The translations under genes and the position numbers were made by a program. A DNA stretch of 35,028 bases from Rickettsiales bacterium UBA4311. Its GTDB lineage: Bacteria > Pseudomonadota > Alphaproteobacteria > Rickettsiales > Deianiraeaceae. Positions 15,892-24,298 of this stretch are shown piece after piece. The notes below the pieces were generated by a model that did no database searches, was not told the origin of the DNA, and worked only from the letters and a program-made list of their open reading frames with translations. The stretch spans positions 185,353 through 220,380 of the forward strand of contig DGUL01000002.1 of assembly GCA_002394665.1 (NCBI GenBank), written 5' to 3'. Within the stretch, counting starts at the first letter, position 1, and every line of letters begins with the position of its first letter.

Positions 15892-17406
15892 TTAGTTTGT
15901 TTTTTTTATTGTTGTTGTCATAAACTCCAACAATTTTGCAACTCTGTCTATAATACCTTGTAGTCCGTTATTTAATTCATTCATGTTAATTTCTAATTGT
16001 GCTATTTTTTCATTGATCGGACTGATAGATTGTTGTATTAAGTCTTTGGTTTGTACGAGAATGTCGTTTGTTATTCCGTTTTGTTGTTCAGGGCTTATAA
16101 CCGCACTTGTTGAATTGTTTGTGTTTTCTGTTGCAGTAATTTCAACATTTGTTGTCATATTGTCTGCTACTTGTGTTGTTGTCGTGTCGTCAATATTGTC
16201 GGTCGTGTTGTTTTCCTCTGTGTTTTTAATGCTTAACGCTGGTAATATTTCGGTGTTTATAATCGGTGTTTTGTTCAGAACCACATTGATCTGTTTTGCG
16301 CGTTCTTCTAACTTTTCATTTTGATTTATTTGTTCGTCAATATCTTTGAGTTGCTGTTCAAAATTGCGAAGCTGTGCTTTATATTTTCGCTCTATTTCAC
16401 TTGCTTGACGTATGTTTTCTTCGTGAATTTTTTGATTTTCTAAAACTTTTTGTTTGTTAATTTCTTCCATCATATGGTCAATTTTATTCGATAATGTTTG
16501 CCCGAAGTCTTTCTGATGCAGATGTTCGCATGCAAATTTTTGTTGATTGTCTTGAATTATTTTTTCAAGTTTTTTGTCAGTTTCTGTTATTTTTTGCGTT
16601 TCATTTTGCTTTGTCTGTTCGTTGGCAAATTTGAATTCCATTTCCACGATGTCGCGTTTTAAATTACTGACTTCACTTTTGATTGTTCTTATTTCATTAA
16701 GAAGTTGGTTTTCTATTTCAACTTGTTTTCTTTCCTCCATTGCTTCAAGGCGTGATTTAATGTTTGAAATTTTTTCTTGCAAAGCCATTGTTTTGTCGTT
16801 AATTTTTTCATTTAAAATTGAAAACGCACTGGCATTGTCTGGTTTTTCTACTTTTTGGCAATTTGTTTTTTCTTCTTGGCGTACCTTTTGTTCGTTTGAT
16901 ATTTTTGGATCAATGTAGTTGTATCCATAATTGGCATTTGTTTTTGCATTGGTGGTGTTTGGTTCGCTGTATATGTTGTCGTTATTATAATTGTAATTAT
17001 ATGTATGCTCTTTTGAGGTTTTTGTGTTCATTGTGTTTGGTTTTTGGCTGACAGGAGCTAATTCAAAAGCAAGGTTTTTATTGTTTTTGTTTTCGCACAA
17101 TGATGTGTAAATGACTAAGGCCAGTAAAGATGATATAAATATTTTTAGCGATATTGGCAAGGCGGATAAATTTATAGTCCCTAATAGAAGCAGTTGATAT
17201 GAAACAACAGAGAAACACGCAAATATTAATGATACGCTGTAAAAGTATTTTAATGACCGGAGGGCTTGTTTGTAAAGTAATCCTAAAAAGGCAACCATAA
17301 CGGCAAGATATGCAAGTCCATAGTATGCCATATCATAAGATGATAATGATTTAACAAAAGCACAAAATGCATTGACGCAACCAGTAGAATGTATAAAATT
17401 CATCAT
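15892..17406 (-). CDS. Membrane-anchored coiled-coil protein, unknown function
   Basis: A 504-residue protein I do not recognise. The N-terminal 105 residues contain three hydrophobic helices (about 26-45, 54-76 and 82-103). A Tyr/Asn-rich spacer follows (about 130-170, with NYNYNND and NYGYNY), then a long coiled coil (about 190-375) full of Glu, Lys and Gln. Next is a Thr/Asn-rich linker (about 385-440) and a final short coiled coil (about 450-500, IQQSISPINEKIAQLEINM). This could be a membrane-tethered scaffold or tether in the inner membrane. It is convergent with the 1340-aa gene (40 nt between stops); both have low-complexity Asn/Ser/Thr linkers, hinting at a common lineage-specific role. 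ATG at 17406; a second ATG follows immediately. Confidence 0.6.
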   Translation of the reverse strand: MMNFIHSTGCVNAFCAFVKSLSSYDMAYYGLAYLAVMVAFLGLLYKQALRSLKYFYSVSLIFACFSVVSYQLLLLGTINLSALPISLKIFISSLLALVIYTSLCENKNNKNLAFELAPVSQKPNTMNTKTSKEHTYNYNYNNDNIYSEPNTTNAKTNANYGYNYIDPKISNEQKVRQEEKTNCQKVEKPDNASAFSILNEKINDKTMALQEKISNIKSRLEAMEERKQVEIENQLLNEIRTIKSEVSNLKRDIVEMEFKFANEQTKQNETQKITETDKKLEKIIQDNQQKFACEHLHQKDFGQTLSNKIDHMMEEINKQKVLENQKIHEENIRQASEIERKYKAQLRNFEQQLKDIDEQINQNEKLEERAKQINVVLNKTPIINTEILPALSIKNTEENNTTDNIDDTTTTQVADNMTTNVEITATENTNNSTSAVISPEQQNGITNDILVQTKDLIQQSISPINEKIAQLEINMNELNNGLQGIIDRVAKLLEFMTTTIKKTN

Positions 17407-17519
17407 AAAATTTAAACTAAAAAAGATACAAATAACAACTTTTAAAGAGGTTTAAAAAAACTTTGGAAGTCAAATAGGTGCGATAAATTAAAACAAGGCT
17501 AAGCCGTCGGCTACATTAA

Positions 17520-17548
17520 AATAAATAGTTCAATTTTCTATTTGTCAA
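17520..17548 (-). promoter_or_regulatory. Possible promoter of the coiled-coil membrane gene
   Basis: Minus strand: consensus TTGACA (17548-17543), a 17-nt spacer and TTTATT (17525-17520). The transcript would have a leader of about 105 nt that includes a small hairpin AGCC-GAC-GGCT near 17500-17510. This differs from the short-leader pattern of most other genes here. Confidence 0.35.
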
Positions 17549-17612
17549 GGTCAGTGTTGTGTTTGCGTTGATTTGCGGTTATTTTTATTCGTTTGTGTTT
17601 GTTTTTGTTTGT

Positions 17613-17804
17613 TTATTCCAAGTTATATGTTGCATTTTTGACAAAATCAGGAATCACAAGTTCGCCATATTTTTCTGCAATTTCTTTGTTTGTCTTTGTT
17701 TGCTTTTTGGCAATAAAATCTTTTTTTTGTTCGTTGGTTTTGACACAACTGGAAAAAATCAGAGCAACAAAAAGGAAAAAAGGAAGTTTTTTAAAATAAT
17801 TCAT
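17613..17804 (-). CDS. Small lipoprotein
   Basis: A 63-residue protein with a lipoprotein signal peptide: basic MNYFKK, hydrophobic LPFFLFVALIF, then a relaxed lipobox FSSC with the lipidated cysteine at residue 20. The mature part is about 44 residues, Lys-rich, ending ELVIPDFVKNATYNLE. The family is not recognised. The start at 17804 gives the normal signal-peptide length; in-frame ATGs further upstream would overlap the preceding gene's stop. It lies 17 nt after the lipid kinase gene, so it is the last gene of the lpxB cluster and probably sits in the envelope. Confidence 0.6.
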   Translation of the reverse strand: MNYFKKLPFFLFVALIFSSCVKTNEQKKDFIAKKQTKTNKEIAEKYGELVIPDFVKNATYNLE

Positions 17805-17821
17805 AAAATTCATAAAAACCA

Positions 17822-18619
17822 TCACCATAAACCACTATAAAATATCGTTTCAAGAGTTTTGTATGTAAAGCAAAAAGTCAAAGGAATAGCGAAATTGTCA
17901 TCAACCATTACATTTTTAGCTACAAGCTCAACAATTGTGCCAAACATAAGAGCCACAATCAGAAAGTAAATATTGAAATAAATGGAAATCGGAATAATTT
18001 GATTGACAAAAAGCATCACAACAAGCAAACCAGAGAAGAAAAAAGCAAAACTTCCTTCAAGGGTTTTTGAGTTGCATATTTTTCTTTTACCAAAATTCCG
18101 CCCAACAATCGCTGCCATTGCATCGCTAATAACAAGAACAGACATAGACATAGCAACGAGATATTTTTCACAGGAGCATAGAATAATTGTATAGCCAATA
18201 AACAGCCAAGAAAGACCGCAAAGTTGCCCGTGGATAAGCTCGTGCTCTCTAAATAATTGAATCAACATATTTCCACGAGGTATTTTGTTCAAAAATGTTG
18301 CCCAGTTTTTATAGTCCGCAACGACAACGACTGCGGTAATGCTTGCCGATAGTGTGAGAAGTATATTTTTATCAAAGTAGATTGTCGCAAAAGGGAAGAT
18401 TAAGCCAATCAAGTGAAAAAGTTTTCTTCTGGTTTCAAAGTTTCGCTCTGTTTTTGTGGATGCAAATTTAAAGTTTTGACGGGAAAGTTCAACGACATAC
18501 TTTAAAACTCTTTTTATATCGTGTTTATGGTGCTGTTTTAGTCCGTTTTTTATAACATTTTCCTGTGGTTTTGCGTGCTGGATGCTTTTTTTAAATACTT
18601 TCTTTTTTATGGAAGTCAT
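17822..18619 (-). CDS. CTP-dependent diacylglycerol/polyprenol kinase-like membrane protein
   Basis: A 265-residue polytopic membrane protein of the dolichol kinase/phosphatidate cytidylyltransferase-like family. Signature segments: FETRRKLFHLIGLIFP (about 60-75), VLVISDAMAAIVGRNFGK followed by KTLEGS (the Asp and Gly-Arg nucleotide-binding core), and DDNFAIPLTF near the C-terminus. Members use CTP to phosphorylate polyprenols, phytol or diacylglycerol. The first 55 residues are basic and soluble, an extension beyond the usual first helix. The gene starts 27 nt after lpxB and precedes a lipoprotein gene, so it is likely co-transcribed and involved in envelope lipid recycling (inference). The exact substrate is open. 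Confidence 0.72.
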   Translation of the reverse strand: MTSIKKKVFKKSIQHAKPQENVIKNGLKQHHKHDIKRVLKYVVELSRQNFKFASTKTERNFETRRKLFHLIGLIFPFATIYFDKNILLTLSASITAVVVVADYKNWATFLNKIPRGNMLIQLFREHELIHGQLCGLSWLFIGYTIILCSCEKYLVAMSMSVLVISDAMAAIVGRNFGKRKICNSKTLEGSFAFFFSGLLVVMLFVNQIIPISIYFNIYFLIVALMFGTIVELVAKNVMVDDNFAIPLTFCFTYKTLETIFYSGLW

Positions 18620-18646
18620 AAAAAAACGGTTCGATGAATAAGGATT

Positions 18647-19843
18647 TTATTTTTTCAAAAAACAACTGATTTTTTTTGCAACTATATCAATAGGGTATTC
18701 CTGTTTGTCGGTTTGCATTGTTTTAATTGCGAGGTTTATATCGTCAATTTGTTTTTTTCCTTGTTCTTCATCAGACAGAAAATTTATCACTAATCTTGTC
18801 AAGTTATTAGGGTGTGCTTTTTGTTGAATTAATTCCGGTATTGCCATTTTATTTAGAGAGATGTTATAAAGATTTATGAGTTTTGTTGTAGCGAAAAATT
18901 TCCCTAATATGTAAGTAAGTGGTGAAGTTTTGTAAAATACAATCATTGGAGTTCCAAGTGCTCCTATTTCAATGTTATTTGTTCCGCTTTTTGCAATGAT
19001 TAAAGCACATTTTTGAATTGTCTTTTTTTTCTCGTCTTCGTCGCTGATTATGAAAACATTTTTTAAATGTTTAAATATGTTTTTTATTATTGGTTCGGTT
19101 TCTTTCGTTGATAAGACGAAAAATTTTAAATCTTTGTCAAGCATCTTTAATCGCATAATTGTTTCAAGGATGAGGTCTTTATGTCTCGATATTTCCCCGT
19201 ATCTACTCCCTATGGTTATGCCAATGGCTTTTGGGTCTTTATGTATGTTTGCATCTTTGTTTTGAAATGTTGCTGGAAAACCAATAAAAGTAGTCAAAAA
19301 TTCGCCAATATTATGTTGTTTGTTTTCATAACGTTCGTGAGGTTTAAAGTATTTTTTTTCAAATGGGAGTAAATAAAATAGATGGTTAAAGTATTTTGCA
19401 ACATTTTTTGCTCTTCTTGGGAGATAAGCCCAAACACTTGGGGCAACTATGTGAACCATTTTAATATTTTTTACTTTTTCATCTTTGTTTTTTTTGCTGT
19501 ATTTTTTCACTTTTCTCGCAACACGGAAGCAGAAATCGTAAGCATCCACGGAAATCACAAGGTCAGGTTTATGTTTTATAATCGTGTTTGCCGTATATGT
19601 AATTCTGTCAAGTAGCTCGGGGATTTTAAAAAGTATATCACCAATTCCAAACATTGCTAACTTACTTGGTGAAAATAGTTGCTTTATGTTGTATTTTTTT
19701 GCAGTTTCGTCAAAAACTATGCCTTCAAATTCTATGTTTGAAAAGTCATTTTTTAGTTCTGTTTTTAATCTTTCAAGGACGCCTTCAAGTATGTTGTTGC
19801 CAGATTTCTCTGCACAAATGAGAAAAACTTTTTTCTTTTCCAC
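18647..19843 (-). CDS. lpxB: Lipid-A-disaccharide synthase
   Basis: A 398-residue GT-B-like glycosyltransferase that joins UDP-2,3-diacylglucosamine and lipid X to form the lipid A disaccharide at the inner membrane. Family features in order: GIGDILFKIPELLDR, PDLVISVDAYDF (the catalytic Asp region), VHIVAPSVWAYLPRRA, a lPFE-like LLPFEKKYF, IGSRYGEI, and CALIIAKSGTNNIEIG with PMIVFYKTSPLTY, PELIQQ. Several signature residues deviate: the GEaSGD loop is AEKSGN, PGSR is IGSR, and the PNi motif near the end is YNIS. Lipid A acceptor or donor preference may differ, or the gene is simply fast-evolving. The start is GTG at 19843 with a promoter 16 nt upstream. First gene of a probable three-gene operon. 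Confidence 0.88.
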   Translation of the reverse strand: MEKKKVFLICAEKSGNNILEGVLERLKTELKNDFSNIEFEGIVFDETAKKYNIKQLFSPSKLAMFGIGDILFKIPELLDRITYTANTIIKHKPDLVISVDAYDFCFRVARKVKKYSKKNKDEKVKNIKMVHIVAPSVWAYLPRRAKNVAKYFNHLFYLLPFEKKYFKPHERYENKQHNIGEFLTTFIGFPATFQNKDANIHKDPKAIGITIGSRYGEISRHKDLILETIMRLKMLDKDLKFFVLSTKETEPIIKNIFKHLKNVFIISDEDEKKKTIQKCALIIAKSGTNNIEIGALGTPMIVFYKTSPLTYILGKFFATTKLINLYNISLNKMAIPELIQQKAHPNNLTRLVINFLSDEEQGKKQIDDINLAIKTMQTDKQEYPIDIVAKKISCFLKK

Positions 19844-19859
19844 TTTCTTACAATCTATT

Positions 19860-19889
19860 GGTATAATGTTTTTTTTAAATTCAATTCAA
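19860..19889 (-). promoter_or_regulatory. Predicted promoter of the lpxB operon
   Basis: Minus strand: TTGAAT (19889-19884), an 18-nt spacer and TATACC (19865-19860), 16 nt before the GTG start. The complementary strand carries TATAAT at 19862-19867, which could serve the divergent aminopeptidase gene, so the divergent region may be a shared promoter core. Confidence 0.4.
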
Positions 19890-19922
19890 CGTGTTTGCAA
19901 ATAATAATTTAATGGCTTTCTT

Positions 19923-21566
19923 TTGTTTGTTGAGTTGGTGGGTGAAAGAATTTTGAAAATTTTTGATAAATTGAAAGTTGATTACATTCTTGTTAACGCA
20001 ACAAATACTTGGCTTGAAGAAACGCCAAAAGTTGAAGAAAGTGCGGTTTTTAGCTTGACAGGTTTTACTGGTGATACTGGCGATTGTTTGCTTACAAAAA
20101 AAGGTGAGTGTTTTTTATTTGTTGATGGGAGGTATCATATTCAGGCAGATAATGAAGTAAAAGATTGGGTTAAAGTTGTAAAATTGCAGTTAGGGCAAAA
20201 ACAAGATGAGGAAATTTGTAAGAAAATTGGAAAAAAAGCTACTTTTGCAATCGTAGGGACAAAAGTTTCTGTCGCAAGATTTGAGAATTTTCAAAAGCTT
20301 TTGAGCGAGAAAAAAGTAAATTTTAAGATTTTGAGCAATGATGTTGTTTTGGATACTTTTTCAAAACAAAAACGAAGAGACAATTTTTTAAAATCGTTTT
20401 CTTTGAAAAGGAATTTTAAAACAGGATGCAAGCCAAAGGTTTTTAAACCAAAGCAAGCAACTTTTATTGCCAACCTTGACGATGTTGCATATTTAACTCA
20501 AAGGAGGAATTTTTTAATTAAGTCAGGAGCATCAAGGATTTATAGTTATTTGTTTATTGAGAAAAATGGAAAACAAAAGCTTTTAAAGGATTTAAAGCAA
20601 GTGGAAAGGTTTTTAAAAAAACAAAATCAGCAGATCGCCATTGATAAAAGAGGAACAAGCATTTATATTGCAAGTTTAATTAAAAACCCAGTTTATAAGA
20701 GTAGCGAGGTTGCAGATTTGAGGACAATTAAGACAGCGGAGGAAATAAATGCGTTAAAAAAAGCTTTTGCCGTAAGTGATAAAGCATTGAGGAAAACGCG
20801 AGATTTTATTGAAACAAGTAAAGAGCCGATTAGCGAGTTTGATATTTGTGAAAATTTGAAAAGTAATTTTAAAAAGTATGGTGCAAATGGTTTGAGTTTT
20901 GAACCAATAGTTGCGATAAATCAAAATTCTGCGTTAGCACATTATAACAAGCATTCAAAAGATGTTTTTTTGGGAAACGGGGATATTGTATTGATTGATT
21001 GCGGAGTTTATTGTAAAGAAGGGCTTGCAACGGATACAACACGGGTTTTTGTCAAGGGCAAGCCAAACGAATTGCAGATGGAGGTTTATACTCTGGTTTT
21101 GAAAGCTTTCTTAAATGCATATTGTGAGAAAAATAAAACTGGTTTTGAACTTAATAAGTTAGCTCACGAGATTTTGGATAATAAAATTATTATTGCGGAA
21201 GACAAAGACAGGAATAATAATAGGAAAAATAAGAAAAACGATAATGACATAAAACCGAGAGAACAAGATTATTTTGTATTTAATCACGGGTTGGGGCACG
21301 GAATTGGTATTTCCGTCCACGAAGCTCCGCCAAGTTTGGGAAGTAGCGAGGTGGCAAAAAAATCATTTAAAAATCATATGTGTTTTACAATAGAACCGGG
21401 GCTTTATCATCGTGATTTTTTTGGCATTAGGTTGGAAAATTCATTTTATCGTGAAAATGGTCAAAATATAACACTAACGAAAATAGGTTTTGAAAAGAAA
21501 ATGATTTTATTTGATAAGCTTAATGAGAATGAAAAGAAGGCTTTGCGGGATTTTGACCTGATTTGA
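19923..21566 (+). CDS. Xaa-Pro aminopeptidase (M24B family)
   Basis: A 547-residue creatinase/aminopeptidase P-type enzyme that removes N-terminal residues preceding proline. Two creatinase-like N-terminal domains (about 8-145 and 175-265) precede the pita-bread catalytic domain. The dinuclear metal ligands are intact: Asp359 and Asp371 (IDCGVYCKEGLATDTTR), His459 (GLGHGIG), Glu491 (FTIEPGLY) and Glu505 (GIRLEN). His340 (SALAHYNK) and His466 (SVHEAP) support catalysis. A low-complexity insertion rich in Asn, Lys and Asp (about 426-449) interrupts the catalytic domain before the metal His and is probably a surface loop. The start is uncertain: TTG 19923, TTG 19935 and GTG 19938 are all in frame and no ATG is available. 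It is divergent from lpxB, with TATAAT at 19862-19867. Confidence 0.88.
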   Translation: MFVELVGERILKIFDKLKVDYILVNATNTWLEETPKVEESAVFSLTGFTGDTGDCLLTKKGECFLFVDGRYHIQADNEVKDWVKVVKLQLGQKQDEEICKKIGKKATFAIVGTKVSVARFENFQKLLSEKKVNFKILSNDVVLDTFSKQKRRDNFLKSFSLKRNFKTGCKPKVFKPKQATFIANLDDVAYLTQRRNFLIKSGASRIYSYLFIEKNGKQKLLKDLKQVERFLKKQNQQIAIDKRGTSIYIASLIKNPVYKSSEVADLRTIKTAEEINALKKAFAVSDKALRKTRDFIETSKEPISEFDICENLKSNFKKYGANGLSFEPIVAINQNSALAHYNKHSKDVFLGNGDIVLIDCGVYCKEGLATDTTRVFVKGKPNELQMEVYTLVLKAFLNAYCEKNKTGFELNKLAHEILDNKIIIAEDKDRNNNRKNKKNDNDIKPREQDYFVFNHGLGHGIGISVHEAPPSLGSSEVAKKSFKNHMCFTIEPGLYHRDFFGIRLENSFYRENGQNITLTKIGFEKKMILFDKLNENEKKALRDFDLI

Positions 21567-21680
21567 TTTATCTTGCAGTAGCCCGTGGTTTTAGCCTTTT
21601 TTAAGGTAGTGTTTTTTGAATTTCATAAAAAACTTGCAATTTAGAGAAATGTTTTTTTCTTTCCGTGTGGAATTTGTTCT

Positions 21681-22658
21681 GTGATACCGTATTTATTCGC
21701 GGCGTTTTTCAGTGTTCTCTCAAACTGCATTTGTGTTTTTTTTGTTAAAAAGGGCTTGATTGTTTTGCAAGATGGTCAAATTATAATGGATGTGTTTTTG
21801 CATAACAATATTATCAATTTGTTTTTGTTTTCTGTTTTGTTTTCAGTCCAGAAGCTTCAAGGTAAGGTTAAATTTAGAATTAGGGATACATTTAGAGGTA
21901 AAAAAGAAATGGTTCAATTTTTGTTGTTTGCTTTTCCGGTTATAGCTTCAATTTATAAAACTTATTTGCTTGGGTTTATACAAGTGACGACAATTACAAT
22001 TTGTAGCATGGTCGTTCCTTTTGCCGTTTGGGTTTTGGCAATCCTTTTATTGCACGAGAAATTCCGTTCTTCGTACGCTGTTTATGGTTTGCTTGCTCTT
22101 GTTGGATTTGTTTTTGTAAATATGCAAAAGCTGTCAAATGGAAGCATATCGTTCGGTTATATGCACTACCTTTTGTCGTACATTTTAGTTGTGTCTTTCG
22201 GACAGATTACTGCAAGGTATTATTGTAGGGTTCGCGATCATTCTTTGCAGGCAATTTTGGCAGAGCTTTTGATTTTCTTTATTTATGCAGTTATCTTTTT
22301 GGCTTTGCGACAGACGTTTTCTTTCAATCTGTTGTTTAACCCGTATGTTTGGATGGTTTCTGTGTGTTGTTTCTTGCGGAATGTGTTGGTTATAAGCGGG
22401 GTTCGTAAAGCTACTTCTGTTGTTGCTTTGGAGTTCTGCGGGTTTTCAAAACCAATTTTTGCTTGTGTGATTATGTTCTTCCTTGTCGGGGAGCTTCCTA
22501 CACAAACAAAAATTATCGGTATGCTTATAATTGCGGTAGCTATTGTTAGGTTTCACGCATTGGAAAGAAAATATAAAAGAGAAAGGAAGGCAATCGGGCA
22601 AAAACTTTTTGATGAAAAAACCATTGAAAAGGTGCAACAACAGAAAACAGAGCAATAG
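21681..22658 (+). CDS. DMT-superfamily (EamA-like) transporter
   Basis: A 325-residue membrane protein with about ten predicted transmembrane helices in two halves, typical of the drug/metabolite transporter superfamily. Features: YKTYLLGFIQVTTITICSMVVPFAVWVLAILLLHEKFR in the first half (the helix 3-4 region with an EKF motif) and LVISGVRKATSVVALEFCGFSKPIFACVIMFFLVGELP in the second. The basic cytosolic tail (ERKYKRERKAIGQK) follows the positive-inside rule. Substrates in this superfamily range from amino acids to S-adenosylmethionine; none can be assigned. The start is GTG at 21681. It lies 114 nt after the aminopeptidase on the same strand, so co-transcription is possible but not obvious. 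Confidence 0.75.
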   Translation: MIPYLFAAFFSVLSNCICVFFVKKGLIVLQDGQIIMDVFLHNNIINLFLFSVLFSVQKLQGKVKFRIRDTFRGKKEMVQFLLFAFPVIASIYKTYLLGFIQVTTITICSMVVPFAVWVLAILLLHEKFRSSYAVYGLLALVGFVFVNMQKLSNGSISFGYMHYLLSYILVVSFGQITARYYCRVRDHSLQAILAELLIFFIYAVIFLALRQTFSFNLLFNPYVWMVSVCCFLRNVLVISGVRKATSVVALEFCGFSKPIFACVIMFFLVGELPTQTKIIGMLIIAVAIVRFHALERKYKRERKAIGQKLFDEKTIEKVQQQKTEQ

Positions 22659-22795
22659 TAAAACTATGGAATAGAACAGGGACAAAGGAGGTTTAAATTC
22701 AAACAAAGGTTATGGATTTAAGTTAAGTAATAAAAAAACGGCATAACAACAATGTTGAAGTTCTGTATATTGTTTTTTGTTTGTAAAATGGTAAA

Positions 22796-23125
22796 ATGTT
22801 GGCGGAGTTTATGCCATTAGGACAGCCCGGCGGTGGGGAGATAGAATTTAAAATTGGTAGCTCGGCACAAGGGATCGGAGCTCAGTCGGTAGGGCCAATG
22901 AATTCACCGGTTATGAAGGATGCAAATCAGTTTAGTGTTGCTTTTAATCAAGGAAAATCACCGCTTACAACGAGCTTACAAGAAACTTGCGAGAAAATCA
23001 ATAATGCTTGCAATGTTGATGCTGGAATAGGGAAGTCTTTGTCCGGTAGTCATAATATTAGTGGAATAGCAACGAAGCACGAAATTGCCGGACAATCATT
23101 TGACGGCTTTGCACTTGGGAGATGA
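22796..23125 (+). CDS. Small orphan protein (109 aa)
   Basis: I do not recognise it. The 109-residue product is Gly/Ser/Asn-rich, contains two cysteines (in TCEKINNACN, near 64-73), and has no signal peptide or membrane segment. The composition and short helical segment recall small secreted or filament-forming subunits, but no family match can be claimed. The ATG at 22796 follows a TAAAAT box by only 6 nt. The gene is last in a plus-strand series and convergent with asd. A well-formed AAAGGAGG at 22683-22690 lies upstream but has no usable start after it. Confidence 0.5.
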   Translation: MLAEFMPLGQPGGGEIEFKIGSSAQGIGAQSVGPMNSPVMKDANQFSVAFNQGKSPLTTSLQETCEKINNACNVDAGIGKSLSGSHNISGIATKHEIAGQSFDGFALGR

Positions 23126-23170
23126 TTTTCGCGTCAATTCAAGTTTGAAAGTTCATTTTATTTTATTTCT

Positions 23171-24232
23171 TTATTCATCTTCTGTTGTTTTTCCAATCAA
23201 AAGCTCTGCAATTTGGACGCCATTTAGCGCAGCACCTTTGCGGAGATTGTCGCATACAAGCCAAAAGCTGACACCGCTTTTTAATGTGAAATCTTTTCTA
23301 ATCCTTGAAACAAATACGCAATCGGTTTGTACACTTTCAAATTGAGTTGCGTAACCGCCATCTCTATGACGATTTAAAACAACAACGGCAGGGCTATCGC
23401 TCAAAATTTCAATTACTTCATCAATATCGCAATCATTTTCAAATTCAAGATTTACGACTTCGGCGTGGCAACGAAAAACCGGAACTCTCACGCAAGTCGC
23501 TATCATTGGAACATCGCGATCAAATATTTTTGAAGTTTCCTTTACCATTTTATCTTCCTCTTTTGTGTAGCCATTTTGTGTAAAAACATCAATCTGCGGA
23601 ATGCAGTTGAAAGCTATTTGTTTCGGAAAAACTTCTCTTTCAAGGGTGTCAAGTTCTAAATTTTGCACTTTTGCTTCAAAAAAACCTTTTGATTGATTAT
23701 AAAGCTCGTCCATTGCCTTTTTTCCTGCACCAGAAACAGACTGATAGGTTGAAACGACAACTCTTTTAATTTTATACTTATCATCAAGTGGTTTTAAACA
23801 TAAAGCAAGTGGTATGGTCGTGCAATTTGGACTGGCTATAATGTTTTTTTTTGTATATTGTTTTAAATGTTCTGGATTAACCTCGGGGACAATTAAAGGT
23901 ACATCTTTATCGTTGCGGAATGCCGTGCTTTTGTCAATAACAACGCAGTGTTTTGCGATTTTTTCTGCATTTTCAGCACTAAATTTGTCTCCAGCACATA
24001 AAAAAGCAATGTCTATATCGTTTTTTTCAAAATCAAAAGTTTCATAGTCCAGTGATTTTATGGTATTTTTATCATCCAGTGAGATTTCGGTGCCTGCTGA
24101 TTGTTTGGATGCCAAAGCGTAAATTTTATGATAAGGAAATTCTCTTTCTACCAATATTTTTAATATTTCGCTTCCGACAACTCCGGTTGCCCCAATGACT
24201 GCAATGTTATATTTTTCTTTTTTTTCTATCAT
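23171..24232 (-). CDS. asd: Aspartate-semialdehyde dehydrogenase
   Basis: A 353-residue NADP-dependent enzyme that reduces aspartyl phosphate to aspartate semialdehyde, the branch point to diaminopimelate, lysine, threonine and methionine. Present are the N-terminal nucleotide loop GATGVVG (14-20), the catalytic Cys137 in ASPNCTTIPL, the QSVSGAGKKAMDEL segment, the VFRCHAEVVN histidine, and the C-terminal DNLRKGAALNGVQIAELL. Length is standard. ATG 24232 is preferred over an in-frame TTG at 24244. It lies 66 nt after murC on the same strand, so the pair could supply DAP and MurNAc-peptide synthesis together. No lysine riboswitch fits in the 66-nt gap. Confidence 0.95.
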   Translation of the reverse strand: MIEKKEKYNIAVIGATGVVGSEILKILVEREFPYHKIYALASKQSAGTEISLDDKNTIKSLDYETFDFEKNDIDIAFLCAGDKFSAENAEKIAKHCVVIDKSTAFRNDKDVPLIVPEVNPEHLKQYTKKNIIASPNCTTIPLALCLKPLDDKYKIKRVVVSTYQSVSGAGKKAMDELYNQSKGFFEAKVQNLELDTLEREVFPKQIAFNCIPQIDVFTQNGYTKEEDKMVKETSKIFDRDVPMIATCVRVPVFRCHAEVVNLEFENDCDIDEVIEILSDSPAVVVLNRHRDGGYATQFESVQTDCVFVSRIRKDFTLKSGVSFWLVCDNLRKGAALNGVQIAELLIGKTTEDE

Positions 24233-24298
24233 AAAATAAACCAATCAATACTCACTAGGGGAACATCAATTTAAAAGAATTTATAATTTTCAATAAAT

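Noticed and set aside
21567..21680. Intrinsic terminator after the aminopeptidase
   Set aside because: A run of T follows a weak GCC/GGT pairing only; the stem is not convincing.
24233..24298. Lysine riboswitch before asd
   Set aside because: Only 66 nt between murC and asd, too short, and no conserved structure is seen.
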